Source: Planctomycetia bacterium (GTDB lineage: Bacteria; Planctomycetota; Phycisphaerae; Phycisphaerales; SM1A02). Taken from it: a stretch of 36,065 nt of DNA. Positions 23,292 to 31,050 of this stretch are shown one piece after another. The notes beneath the pieces were generated by a model that did no database searches, was not told the DNA's origin, and saw only the letters and a program-made list of their open reading frames with translations. The stretch spans positions 1-36,065 of the forward strand of contig SYGQ01000196.1 in NCBI GenBank assembly GCA_005799475.1, given 5' to 3'. Position numbers and translations under genes: made by a program. Positions within the stretch are counted from its first letter, which is position 1, and the number at the start of each line of letters is the position of its first letter.

Positions 23292-26248
23292 GCGTGGGGG
23301 CGCCCATCCATGAGGCACTTGCCCGCGCGGTCCGCGGGGATGTCCGCATGGGTCGCCACGATCGGATGCTCTACGCCACCGACGCGAGCATCTATCAAGT
23401 CGAACCCCTCGGCGTCGTCATTCCCGCCGATGTGGACGATGCCGAGGCAGCGGCCCGTGCGTGCTTCCTCACGGGAACGCCCGTGGTGCCCCGAGGTGCG
23501 GGCACCGCGCTCGCCGGGCAGACCGTCAACCGCGGGGTCGTGATCGACCTCAGCGCCAACTGCCGCGCCATTGCTTCGATCGATGTTGCCGCGCGGCGCG
23601 TGCGCGTCGAGCCCGGCGTCGTGCTCGACCAACTCAACGGGGCGCTCGCCAAGCACGGGCTCGCCTTTGGCCCCGATGTCGCGACCGCATCGCACGCCAC
23701 GCTCGGTGGGATGATCGGCAACAACTCGGCAGGGGCGAACTCCGTGCTCTACGGGCGCACGGTTGAGCATGTGGTCGCCATCGACGCGCTCCTCTCCAGC
23801 GGCGAGCGGTTGCGATTCGACGAAGGGGCTGCCCTGCGAAGCGAGCGAGTACGCGAGATCACCGCAGCACTGGCCGAGATCGTCCTCCCGCTCGCGCCGC
23901 TCATCGATGAGCGGTTTCCAAAGATCCTTCGGCATGTCGACGGCTACAACCTCGACATCCTGCTCACCCAATTGCGCGCCTCAACACCGGGCACATTCGA
24001 CCGGGTGAATCTCGCGCACCTCCTGTGTGGCTCTGAGGGGACGCTCGCGATCACGCTCGGGGCGGACCTGGCCCTCGTGGATCGTCCCACGCACAAGGGG
24101 CTCGCCATCGCTGCCTTCGCGTCGGTGCGAGACGCCCTTGAGCCGCTCACTCGCATTTTGGCCACGGGGCCAAGCGCCGTTGAGCTCGTGGACGACATGG
24201 TGATCACCATGGCGCGCCGGAATCGCGCGCTCGCCCACGATGTTGATGTGCTTCCACAGCCGAGCGCAGGCAGCCTCGGTGCGGTGATTTATGTGCAGTA
24301 CTTCGCGGATTCTGCCGCCGAACTCGCCACGAAACTCGATGGGCTCGCGAGCACTCTGCCGGGGGTCATGCTCGTGCGGCACACGGATCCTGCTTCTATG
24401 GAACGGGCGTGGCGGCTCCGAAAGGCGGGCGAACCGCTTCTGCACGGCATCCCGGGGGCCCGCAAGCCAGTCACCTTTGTCGAGGACACGGCGGTCGATC
24501 CAGCGCACCTCAGCGCGTTCGTCGAGGAGTTTCGGGCCATCGTCGAGCGACATGGCACGACGGCCGCGTACTACGCACATGCGTCTGTGGGATGCCTCCA
24601 TATCCGCCCGCTCATCGCACTGGAAGACGAGCACGACCTCGCAAGGATGCGCGCGATCGCCGTCGAGGTCGCCGATCTCGTCGTCAAGTACAAGGGTGCG
24701 CTCAGCGGCGAGCACGGTGACGGCAGGGTGCGCTCGCCCATGCTCAGCCTGGTCCTCGGTCCCGACCTTGCGAAGGCACTCGGGCGCATCAAGCGAGTGT
24801 TCGATCCCTCCGGTCTCCTCAACCCGGGCAATCTCGTCGACAACGATCGGCCCGACGCGATCACCTCTCGGCTGCGTGTCAGGCCCGATGACGCACGATT
24901 CGTGCACGCGCCGACCGCGCCGACCTACTACTCGTACGAGCGCGAGGGGGGACTCGACCATGCCATCACGGGGTGCAACGGTGCTGGGCTCTGCCGGCGC
25001 CTCACTGATGGCGGGACCATGTGCCCATCGTTCCGGGCGCTCCGCGACGAACGGCACACCACACGCGGTCGCGCCAACGCGCTCCGTCTCGCGATCTCCG
25101 GGCAACTCTCGCGGACCCCGTGGCACGATGAGGAGACCGCGCGCACGCTTGCACTTTGCCTTTCGTGCAAGGCGTGCAAGTCTGAGTGCCCGAGCAATGT
25201 CGATCTCGCGAAGTTGAAGGCGGAGTTCACCGCACAGGGGTTCAATGAGCGTGGTGCAGTGCCCTGGCGGGTCCGCTTGCGCAGCGCGGTGCGTGGACTC
25301 TCGCGCACCGCGTCCGCGGCATGGCCGCTGAGCGCATGGCTCTCACGGTGGGGTCCTACGCGCCAACTCATCGCGCACACGCTGGGGTTTTCGTCGACGC
25401 GATCGCTGCCCGCCATCGGGCCGCCGCTGCGGCGCTGGCTCCAGCATCACCGTCGGGAGTCGCTGCGCCGTCGGGGACCTGAGTCGCTGCACGACCGGCC
25501 TTGCGTCGTCCTCTTCGGGGACTGCTTCACGCAGTGGTCCGAGCCCGCAGTCGGCGCCGCCGCAGTGACAGTCCTCGAGGCATTTGGATACCGGGTCGTG
25601 CTCTTCGAGTCGGGCTGTTGCGCTCGAGGAGCAATTTCATGCGGCCATCTCGCCGATGCGGCGCGAACGGTTGCCGCAACCGCGCAGGGACTCGAGGCGC
25701 TCGTCGCCCGTGTGAGCGCCGTCGCTGTGCTCTGCCTTGAGCCCTCGTGCTTGAGTGCACTCAAAGATGACTGGCTCGAATTGCGCAGCGGGATTGCCCC
25801 CGAGAGGCTTCGGGCGATCAGCCAGAGGGCGCACCTCGTGGAGGACTGGATCGACCGCGAGTGGGATCGTCATCCAACGCGTCCGTCCCTTTCGCATCCA
25901 GAGGAACGAGTGGTCTTTCACGCGCACTGCCACCAGAAGGCGCTCTGGGGATCCGAGACATCGTCGCGACTCCTTGCTCGGATCTTTGGCGATCGGCTCG
26001 AGGTGCTCGCGACCGGGTGCTGTGGCATGGCGGGAGCGTTCGGACTCGACGCATCGACGAGCGACCTCAGCGTGACGATCGCTCAGATGGACCTCCTTCC
26101 GAAGTTGGCTCGTGATGCCCGCGCGATCGTCTGCGCATCGGGGACGAGTTGCCGGCATCAGATTCACGACACGGTGAGCCGACGGGCGTTCCACCCGATC
26201 GAGCTCGTGGCGAGCGCGATCATGGATCGCGACCCCGTGACCGGATGA
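23288..26248 (+). CDS. YdiJ-like FAD-linked dehydrogenase with FeS and CCG domains
   Basis: The 986-residue fusion combines a GlcD-like flavoprotein with a GlcF/GlpC-like iron-sulfur part. Residues about 35-260 form the FAD-binding PCMH domain (PRGAGTALAGQTVNRGVVID, GMIGNNSAGANSVLYGRT, LLCGSEGTLAITL). The FAD-oxidase C-terminal domain follows (HASVGCLHIRPLI, SGEHGDGRVRSPML, LNPGNLVDN). Two 4Fe-4S motifs are CNGAGLCRRLTDGGTMCPS and CLSCKACKSECPSNVD. CCG-type segments are ESGCCARGAISCG, HCHQKALWG and TGCCGMAGAFG. E. coli YdiJ, a D-2-hydroxyglutarate dehydrogenase, has the same order and size, so a D-2-hydroxyacid substrate is likely. The GTG start overlaps the previous stop by four bases. Confidence 0.88.
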   Translation: MSVGAPIHEALARAVRGDVRMGRHDRMLYATDASIYQVEPLGVVIPADVDDAEAAARACFLTGTPVVPRGAGTALAGQTVNRGVVIDLSANCRAIASIDVAARRVRVEPGVVLDQLNGALAKHGLAFGPDVATASHATLGGMIGNNSAGANSVLYGRTVEHVVAIDALLSSGERLRFDEGAALRSERVREITAALAEIVLPLAPLIDERFPKILRHVDGYNLDILLTQLRASTPGTFDRVNLAHLLCGSEGTLAITLGADLALVDRPTHKGLAIAAFASVRDALEPLTRILATGPSAVELVDDMVITMARRNRALAHDVDVLPQPSAGSLGAVIYVQYFADSAAELATKLDGLASTLPGVMLVRHTDPASMERAWRLRKAGEPLLHGIPGARKPVTFVEDTAVDPAHLSAFVEEFRAIVERHGTTAAYYAHASVGCLHIRPLIALEDEHDLARMRAIAVEVADLVVKYKGALSGEHGDGRVRSPMLSLVLGPDLAKALGRIKRVFDPSGLLNPGNLVDNDRPDAITSRLRVRPDDARFVHAPTAPTYYSYEREGGLDHAITGCNGAGLCRRLTDGGTMCPSFRALRDERHTTRGRANALRLAISGQLSRTPWHDEETARTLALCLSCKACKSECPSNVDLAKLKAEFTAQGFNERGAVPWRVRLRSAVRGLSRTASAAWPLSAWLSRWGPTRQLIAHTLGFSSTRSLPAIGPPLRRWLQHHRRESLRRRGPESLHDRPCVVLFGDCFTQWSEPAVGAAAVTVLEAFGYRVVLFESGCCARGAISCGHLADAARTVAATAQGLEALVARVSAVAVLCLEPSCLSALKDDWLELRSGIAPERLRAISQRAHLVEDWIDREWDRHPTRPSLSHPEERVVFHAHCHQKALWGSETSSRLLARIFGDRLEVLATGCCGMAGAFGLDASTSDLSVTIAQMDLLPKLARDARAIVCASGTSCRHQIHDTVSRRAFHPIELVASAIMDRDPVTG

Positions 26249-26261
26249 TGTGGCGCACCCC

Positions 26262-26267
26262 TATACT
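26262..26267 (+). promoter_or_regulatory. -10 box TATACT, 6 bases before the response regulator
   Basis: TATACT-GCGGTC-ATG. A start about 7 bases after the box would coincide with ATG 26274. This favours that ATG over the upstream GTG 26250, which would be removed from the transcript. Confidence 0.6.
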
Positions 26268-26273
26268 GCGGTC

Positions 26274-26771
26274 ATGGCAGGTACTGGCGCTCCGGAAACA
26301 GCGGAATCGGACGCATCAACTGAGGTCGACCTGAGCCGCGCGACCATTCTCGTCGTTGACGACAACCAGCAGAATCTTGAGTTGATTCAGGCCTACCTTG
26401 AAGGTCTTGCGTGCCGCATCATGACGGCTCAAGACGGGGCTGAGGCCATTGCGATCATCGACAGAGACACTCCCGATCTGGTTCTCCTCGATGTGATGAT
26501 GCCGCGGATGTCCGGGTTCGATGTGTGCAAGCGCGTCAAGGGTGGCGCTCGGACGAAAGAGATCGTGGTCATCATGGTGACCGCGCTGCACGAAGTGGGA
26601 GACATGGAGCGAGCTGTCGAGTGCGGCTGCGATGACTTCGTCTCAAAGCCCGTCAACAAAGTCGAGTTGCTGACTCGGGTCAAGGGGCTGTTGCGCCTGA
26701 AACTCCTGCGCCAGCAACTTTCCGGCCTGTTGGACAGGGGCCACCTCGGGGGGCGCGAAGGATCCGGTTGA
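26274..26771 (+). CDS. Single-domain response regulator
   Basis: The 165-residue protein is a CheY-like receiver domain (about residues 23-145) with no recognisable output domain. The acidic pair is D29-D30 (LVVDDNQQN), the phosphorylated aspartate is D73 (LVLLDVMMPRMSGFD), the conserved Thr lies in IMVTAL, and the lysine is K125 (FVSKPVN). NQQNLELIQAYLE is typical of PleD/hybrid-kinase-type receivers. A 20-residue polar N-terminal extension precedes the domain and a helical, glycine-ended tail follows it. No histidine kinase is adjacent. TATACT 6 bases upstream selects this ATG. It lies 25 bases after the dehydrogenase gene and converges with the small gene on the other strand. Confidence 0.9.
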   Translation: MAGTGAPETAESDASTEVDLSRATILVVDDNQQNLELIQAYLEGLACRIMTAQDGAEAIAIIDRDTPDLVLLDVMMPRMSGFDVCKRVKGGARTKEIVVIMVTALHEVGDMERAVECGCDDFVSKPVNKVELLTRVKGLLRLKLLRQQLSGLLDRGHLGGREGSG

Positions 26772-26782
26772 ATCCCGGAGCC

Positions 26783-27010
26783 TCAGGCCGCGTCGCGAGT
26801 CACGATGGCCGGAGTGTCACCGAGCCTGATCCATGGCTTCGCAGTCTCTCGCGGTTCCTGGGTCGCTTCGAGGTGCTGCAAGTAGCGGTGGAGGTCGTAG
26901 GGGTCGAAGCCCGCAAGCCACTCGCGATCGGCACCAGGATTGATCGCGACGATCATGCCGACGAGGTGCTCAATGGAACCGACGGTGCTGTCGTGACGCA
27001 GGTCGCTCAT
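26783..27010 (-). CDS. Small hypothetical protein (75 residues)
   Basis: I do not recognise this protein. It looks genuinely coding: G or C fills most third codon positions, and the composition is that of a soluble folded protein with several aromatic residues (REWLAGFDPYDLHRYLQHLE). There is no signal peptide or membrane helix. It ends 11 bases from the response regulator stop on the opposite strand and diverges from the Nudix gene. Neither a Shine-Dalgarno nor a TANNNT box precedes the ATG. No function is proposed. Confidence 0.68.
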   Translation of the reverse strand: MSDLRHDSTVGSIEHLVGMIVAINPGADREWLAGFDPYDLHRYLQHLEATQEPRETAKPWIRLGDTPAIVTRDAA

Positions 27011-27060
27011 GGCGACTCATTCATCGGCAGCACTGGGGGATTGCATGAGGTTTTGCTGCG

Positions 27061-27858
27061 GTGCAAGAGGCGTCGTGCGAGGGCGCTTCCGCGTCGGGCC
27101 CATCCGGGCACAACCTCTTGTGGGGGAGAGACGGCGACTCACGAACTCTTGGAGCACGCTTTCGCTTGACCGCCTCTTCGCTCGTCCACTGGCTCCGACG
27201 CCCTCCGATCATCGTGGATGCCGGTCGAGCCTTCGAACCCACGAGCTCTGACGAGCTCCTCGAGCGGGCATGGATCGACGCGCGAAGCCGCAACTCCAGA
27301 CTCACGGATGGTCCGTGCTGGCATGTCTCGGGTGTCCACCGCAATGGACACGGCGGTGCATCGATCCATGTCGTCGGCACCACCTACCGAATGGGGGTCT
27401 GCCGAGGTGCCGTTGCGACGGGATTCGTCGGCCTCGGCATGAAGGCGCTCGCCCACTGGAACGGTAAGTTCCTCGTGGGTCGCCGGTCCGATGAGTGCCT
27501 CGGGTACCCGGGGTGTTGGGAGTTTGCTCCCTCGGGGGCTGTGGAACCCGGTGAAGATCCCGCTCGGGGCATCGTTCGCGAACTCCTCGAAGAGTGTGCG
27601 CTCGAAGTCACGCGTCCCCCGCGTGCACTTGCCATCGCGTTCGACTCCATCACGGGGAACTGGGAAATCGTCTACGACTTGCAGATCCGGCAGCCACCGG
27701 ATGCACCGCCGAACTGGGAGTACACCGACTTGCGACTGGTCGACCTCGCGCGGATGCCGACTCCGTACTCGCCGATCACGGAGAAACTTCTGGCGATCGC
27801 CCATCGTGCGGGCGTCGCTGCGCCGCAAGGAACAGACCATCGTCGGTCTCGCGCTTGA
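27061..27858 (+). CDS. Nudix hydrolase
   Basis: The Nudix box is clear: GAVEPGEDPARGIVRELLEECAL fits G-x5-E-x7-R-E-x2-E-E, although the usual glycine in the final part is Ala. This motif binds the metal and diphosphate of nucleoside-diphosphate-linked substrates. The preceding region (RAWIDARSRNSRLTDGPCWH, then TTYRMGVCRG) resembles the N-terminal extension of NUDT22-like UDP-sugar pyrophosphatases, but this is a weak similarity judged by eye. The start is uncertain: GTG 27061 gives 265 residues, with the first 35 unlike a conserved domain. TTG 27166, preceded by GGAG, gives 230 residues and may be the true start. The 3' end overlaps the convergent lipoprotein-like gene by 83 bases. Confidence 0.82.
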   Translation: MQEASCEGASASGPSGHNLLWGRDGDSRTLGARFRLTASSLVHWLRRPPIIVDAGRAFEPTSSDELLERAWIDARSRNSRLTDGPCWHVSGVHRNGHGGASIHVVGTTYRMGVCRGAVATGFVGLGMKALAHWNGKFLVGRRSDECLGYPGCWEFAPSGAVEPGEDPARGIVRELLEECALEVTRPPRALAIAFDSITGNWEIVYDLQIRQPPDAPPNWEYTDLRLVDLARMPTPYSPITEKLLAIAHRAGVAAPQGTDHRRSRA

Positions 27859-28480
27859 GCATGTCGGTGCCTGGCCCCACCCACTCGACAGCGCGGAGCG
27901 CATTGGACACGACTTGGCTTGCGGTCCGCCTCATGCGGCGAGAATGGACTTCATCGAACCGAGAGGTCAGCCGCCCGGTGAGTTGCGCCGGACTGAGGAG
28001 GTCGGTGAATCCTTTCGTCGACGCCAGGAGCGAGAGGCTCGAGCCAACAACATCAAGGCCGAGCTCGGTGTCGCCTGGCTCCCCGCGCGGCCAGGCGAAG
28101 CCGCCGCCGCCGTAGATGCCGATCTCGGTTCCGGAGAAGATCAGGAGTCGGAGGCTCGCATTGGTGGACTCGGGGTCAATGGCAGTCTTTCCCGCCTTAG
28201 GGATCCAGAGCAGGTTCACATGAAGGAGGTAGCCATTGAGGTCCCCGCCCTGTTCCAGGCGTTCGAGCGGGATGTCGCTCAGAATGAACGATGTGTTGGC
28301 GAGTTCTTGCGAGTAGGTTCCGGTGCCGAGGTCGGCGCGGAGTGTTCTTGGTGACGGGCCCAGTCCCGTGACCTCCAGTCGCTCCGGTGCGCTCACGCCG
28401 CAACAACAAAGAAAGACCGAAGAAAACAAGGTGGCCGCGATGGAAACGGCCTCGGACAGAGTGCGGGTCCTTAGCGCCAC
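27776..28480 (-). CDS. Putative lipoprotein of unknown function
   Basis: The 234-residue protein is not recognised. Starting at GTG 28480 it has a signal-peptide-like N-terminus ending in a cysteine cluster (IAATLFSSVFLCCCGVSAPE), suggestive of lipoprotein processing although the lipobox is not canonical. The mature part is mixed alpha/beta (DLGTGTYSQELANTSFILSD, then LRLLIFSGTEIGIYGGGGF and GLDVVGSSLSLLASTKGF). The GTG overlaps the amidohydrolase stop by ten bases, which supports this start and co-translation. The track ORF runs 99 codons further upstream inside the amidohydrolase and is wrong. Its last 83 bases overlap the end of the Nudix gene on the other strand. Confidence 0.72.
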   Translation of the reverse strand: MALRTRTLSEAVSIAATLFSSVFLCCCGVSAPERLEVTGLGPSPRTLRADLGTGTYSQELANTSFILSDIPLERLEQGGDLNGYLLHVNLLWIPKAGKTAIDPESTNASLRLLIFSGTEIGIYGGGGFAWPRGEPGDTELGLDVVGSSLSLLASTKGFTDLLSPAQLTGRLTSRFDEVHSRRMRRTASQVVSNALRAVEWVGPGTDMLKRETDDGLFLAAQRRPHDGRSPEVSP

Positions 28481-29397
28481 GGCGTGGGCGATGCAGGGCG
28501 CATCGCGTCGGGCTGGGCCGCGGGTGCCGGCGTCGCGCTCGAGGGCGCCGTGAGGATCGCCTTCATGCCGAGTGTCGCAACCGGATTGCGCTCGACGATG
28601 CCACGAAGGGCGGCGCGCGGAATCGACGGCAGGTGCGTTCCGAGCGCGTACGAGTTGAGCGAGTAGATGGCCTCGACCGCCTGAGACGGCGAACCGAAGG
28701 GGAACCCGCTGCCGAAGAAGACCTTGTCGAGGACACCCGCTTCGCTCGCCAAGAGCAGCGTGTTGTAGAGGCGCCATGGCTGCGACGCGATCGTGCTGGT
28801 CTCTGTGTAGAGCCGCGGATGCTTGGAGAGGAGCGCGATGGTCTCATCGATCCACGGGAACCCGAAGTGGCCGAGAACGATCGGCAACTTCGGGAATGTG
28901 CGCGCGACTTCGTCCCATGGGGCGGGACGGTCGTACTCGAGCACCATGGACGGCGTCATGCAGCCCGGTCGTACGATGAACACCGGCATGCCACTCCGCA
29001 TGCAGCGGTCGTACAGGCGCATGGCATTCGAGTGGGTCGGATGAAATCCCTGTGCCGAAGGGGAAATGCTCACGCCAGCGAGCCCAAGCGACTGTGCCTT
29101 GTCGAAGTCATCGATCCATTCTGGAGACATCGGGTCGATCCCCGCTATGCCGACCAACCGATGGGACTGGCGCCGTACGAGGTCAGCGATGATCTCGTGG
29201 GGCACGATCGCCTGGAGCGCATGGGAGCGAAACCCATGCACCAGCGCACCGCCGACACACTCGACCGCGTGCGCATGCGCCCCGATTGTGCCGTCAAGGT
29301 CGCCGGGGCGCTTCGCCTGCGCGCGCACGGCTTCGGAAATCTCGTAGCCAAGTTGCTCCGAAGAGTGCCACACCCGCGTCAGTGTGTCGAAAATCAT
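28471..29397 (-). CDS. Amidohydrolase-2 family protein with degenerate metal site
   Basis: The 308-residue protein has the order of an amidohydrolase-2 (PF04909-type) TIM barrel: RLVGIAGIDPMSPEWIDDFD, GLAGVSISPSAQGFHPT, PKLPIVLGHFGFPWIDE, KVFFGSGFPFGSPSQAVEA and RNPVATLGM. Several usual catalytic residues are missing. The opening HxH motif is replaced by FDTLTRVW, the His of the PVxIH strand is Arg (VFIVRPG), and the Asp of GSDYPF is Gly (GSGFPF). It may therefore be inactive or work without the usual metal. The C-terminal tail is Ala/Pro rich. TATACT lies 8 bases before the ATG and there is no Shine-Dalgarno. The lipoprotein-like gene overlaps its end. Confidence 0.85.
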   Translation of the reverse strand: MIFDTLTRVWHSSEQLGYEISEAVRAQAKRPGDLDGTIGAHAHAVECVGGALVHGFRSHALQAIVPHEIIADLVRRQSHRLVGIAGIDPMSPEWIDDFDKAQSLGLAGVSISPSAQGFHPTHSNAMRLYDRCMRSGMPVFIVRPGCMTPSMVLEYDRPAPWDEVARTFPKLPIVLGHFGFPWIDETIALLSKHPRLYTETSTIASQPWRLYNTLLLASEAGVLDKVFFGSGFPFGSPSQAVEAIYSLNSYALGTHLPSIPRAALRGIVERNPVATLGMKAILTAPSSATPAPAAQPDAMRPASPTPWR

Positions 29398-29405
29398 CGC
29401 GTGCG

Positions 29406-29411
29406 AGTATA
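29406..29411 (-). promoter_or_regulatory. -10 box TATACT, 8 bases before the amidohydrolase
   Basis: On the minus strand TATACT-CGCACGCG-ATG. It lies in the 22-base gap after ubiE and could give a leaderless or one- to two-base-leader message. Confidence 0.55.
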
Positions 29412-29419
29412 GCGATCGG

Positions 29420-30202
29420 TCAGGCCGAGTCCACCGTTGCGACCGTGATCGCGCAGGTTCCCAGCGTCATCCGAGAGGTCCGCACCGCCCCGAAGCCTGC
29501 CGCGCGAACGCGCACGGCCAGCGCTTCGGGATCAAGAAAGGTTTCGACCGACCGCGGCAAGTAGTGGTACGCGCCCGAGTCGTCGCGCGCCAAGAGTGTG
29601 GCCGTCCACGGCATGATGCGTCGGGTGTAGCAGCCGTGAATCGCGCGCACGAAGCGAGAACCCGGTTCGGCGAACTCCAGGATGGCCAATCGGCCCCCCG
29701 GGCGCAGTACCCGGCGGAATTGTCGCAAGGCGAGATCCGGGTCTGCGACATTCCGAATTCCGAAGGCGATGGAAACGATGTCGAATGAAGCATCGGAGAA
29801 CGAGAGCGCCTGCGCGTCGCCCTCAACGAATCGGATCGCTGCCACGGCGCCGCCCTCGCGGAGCGCTTTCGTGCGAGCGACCTCGAGCATGGCGGCCGTG
29901 TAGTCGAGGCCAACGACGCTCCGCGCGCCCTGACGGGCAAAGTGGGCGGCGAGGTCTCCGGTGCCGCAGGCCACATCGAGGACATCGGCACCAACGACAG
30001 GGTTGGACTGGTTGACGGCACGACGACGCCAGGACTGGTCGAGGCCGAAGGAGTGGATCCGGTTATTGATGTCGTAGGCGTGAGCGATCGCGGAGAACAT
30101 CTCGCGCACTCTCCCGGACTTCTCTCCGTCGACATGCGGATCCTGAGCCAGTCGTTGCGCGTTCCACGCAGGTTCCTTTGGTGGCGACGGCGCGCTGGGC
30201 AC
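29420..30202 (-). CDS. ubiE: Demethylmenaquinone methyltransferase (UbiE/MenG)
   Basis: The 260-residue SAM-dependent methyltransferase adds the final C-methyl group in menaquinone (and, where present, ubiquinone) synthesis. The family opening VREMFSAIAHAYDINNRIHSFGLDQSWRR is intact. Motif I is VLDVACGTGDLA, followed by VGLDYTAAML, DASFDIVSIAFGIRNVADP and RRVLRPGGRLAILEF. The C-terminal part has YHYLPRSVETFLDPEAL. The first 25 residues are a Pro/Ala-rich extension. The GTG at 30202 is supported by TACGAT 6 bases upstream. An ATG at 30210 is in another frame. It diverges from the B12-fold gene. Confidence 0.93.
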   Translation of the reverse strand: MPSAPSPPKEPAWNAQRLAQDPHVDGEKSGRVREMFSAIAHAYDINNRIHSFGLDQSWRRRAVNQSNPVVGADVLDVACGTGDLAAHFARQGARSVVGLDYTAAMLEVARTKALREGGAVAAIRFVEGDAQALSFSDASFDIVSIAFGIRNVADPDLALRQFRRVLRPGGRLAILEFAEPGSRFVRAIHGCYTRRIMPWTATLLARDDSGAYHYLPRSVETFLDPEALAVRVRAAGFGAVRTSRMTLGTCAITVATVDSA

Positions 30203-30208
30203 GGGAGC

Positions 30209-30214
30209 ATCGTA
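30209..30214 (-). promoter_or_regulatory. -10 box TACGAT, 6 bases before ubiE
   Basis: On the minus strand TACGAT-GCTCCC-GTG. There is no Shine-Dalgarno, so initiation at the 5' terminal GTG is plausible. Confidence 0.5.
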
Positions 30215-30290
30215 GGGATTCCCGTGCGGGCGACCGATAAGGGGTCGGTGAGGGGGTGAGATAACGCTCCGTCTGAGAGGGTTCGCGTGA

Positions 30291-30315
30291 CTGGCGACGC
30301 ACCGTCAAGCGCCAG
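30291..30315 (+). other. Hairpin upstream of the B12-fold gene
   Basis: CTGGCG (30291-30296) and CGCCAG (30310-30315) form a perfect 6-base stem around a 13-base loop, ending 14 bases before ATG 30330. It lies in a 127-base divergent gap that otherwise shows only a possible GATAAC box at 30260. Function unknown. Confidence 0.25.
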
Positions 30316-30329
30316 CCGATGGACCCTGC

Positions 30330-31046
30330 ATGCCTACCAAAGTCATGAACACAGAACTGGCACTCGAGCGGATCCTCCAACTTTCCGTGAGTGGCGATCG
30401 AGGTGCCACACGAGCCTTCATCGAGCAAGCCACGATGCACGGGGCGACATCAATGATGCTGGCCACGGACTTGTACTGGCCCGCCATGCAAACGATCTTC
30501 CGCATGTGGCGGCAGGACCAACTGAGTGCGCTCGCCTACCAGTATGCGACACGGATCTTGCGCATGCTCGTGGACCAAGCGCAGGGGGGCTACGAGCAGG
30601 CGGCGCGCAACGGCCGTCGACTCTTGTGCGTGTGCGGACCCAATGAGAGCGAGGATCTCGCCGGCCAACTCTGCGCCGACATCCTCGAGGCCAACGGATA
30701 CGAAGTGCTCTTTGCCGGTGGGGGTGTCGCCAACGATGAAATCATGAGCGAGGTGGGGCAGCGGCGTCCCGACGCGCTTGTGGTGTTTGCTGCCGCAGCG
30801 ACCGATGCACCCAGAATCCGAATGCTCATCGACTCGATCCGCAGCATCGGCGCGCATCCGTCGCTGCCCATCATCTGCGGTGGAGGGGTGTTTGCCCGCG
30901 CCCCTGGGCTCGCCGAAGAAATCGGCGCCGATGCGACCGCCGATGATCCATTCGCTGTCGAGCGCATGGTGCGATGCGCAATCGCCACGCCGCGCGCCGT
31001 GGCCGCGGCGAGACCAATGACCCGGGCACGAGCAGCCGTAGCATGA
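30330..31046 (+). CDS. B12-binding-fold protein (CarH/MerR effector-like) without DNA-binding domain
   Basis: The 238-residue protein has two parts. Residues 1-90 are an all-helical B12-binding-2-like bundle (LERILQLSVSGDRGATRAFIEQA, AYQYATRILRML). Residues about 95-215 form a Rossmann-like cobalamin-binding domain (LLCVCGPNESEDLAGQLCAD, EANGYEVLFAGGGVANDEIM, PDALVVFAAAATDAPRIR, PIICGGGVF). The same domains form the effector half of CarH/LitR light sensors, but the HTH domain is absent. The cobalt-ligating His of the DxHxxG motif aligns with Glu in NESEDLAG, so ordinary His-on B12 binding is doubtful. ATG 30345 is an alternative start. It is followed closely by tilS. Confidence 0.78.
   Translation: MPTKVMNTELALERILQLSVSGDRGATRAFIEQATMHGATSMMLATDLYWPAMQTIFRMWRQDQLSALAYQYATRILRMLVDQAQGGYEQAARNGRRLLCVCGPNESEDLAGQLCADILEANGYEVLFAGGGVANDEIMSEVGQRRPDALVVFAAAATDAPRIRMLIDSIRSIGAHPSLPIICGGGVFARAPGLAEEIGADATADDPFAVERMVRCAIATPRAVAAARPMTRARAAVA
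31039..31044 (+). promoter_or_regulatory. -10 box TAGCAT, 6 bases before tilS
   Basis: TAGCAT-GATCGC-GTG. The box overlaps the last codons of the B12-fold gene, so tilS could have its own leaderless message as well as read-through. Confidence 0.4.
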
Positions 31047-31050
31047 TCGC

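Noticed and set aside
23981-25126. 381-residue minus-strand ORF inside the YdiJ-like gene
   Set aside because: Antisense shadow; the plus strand has intact FAD and FeS motifs throughout.
27007-27024. Second short leader ORF (MNESP) overlapping the start of the small gene at 27010
   Set aside because: It mimics the mreB case but has no Shine-Dalgarno, so chance is the simpler explanation.
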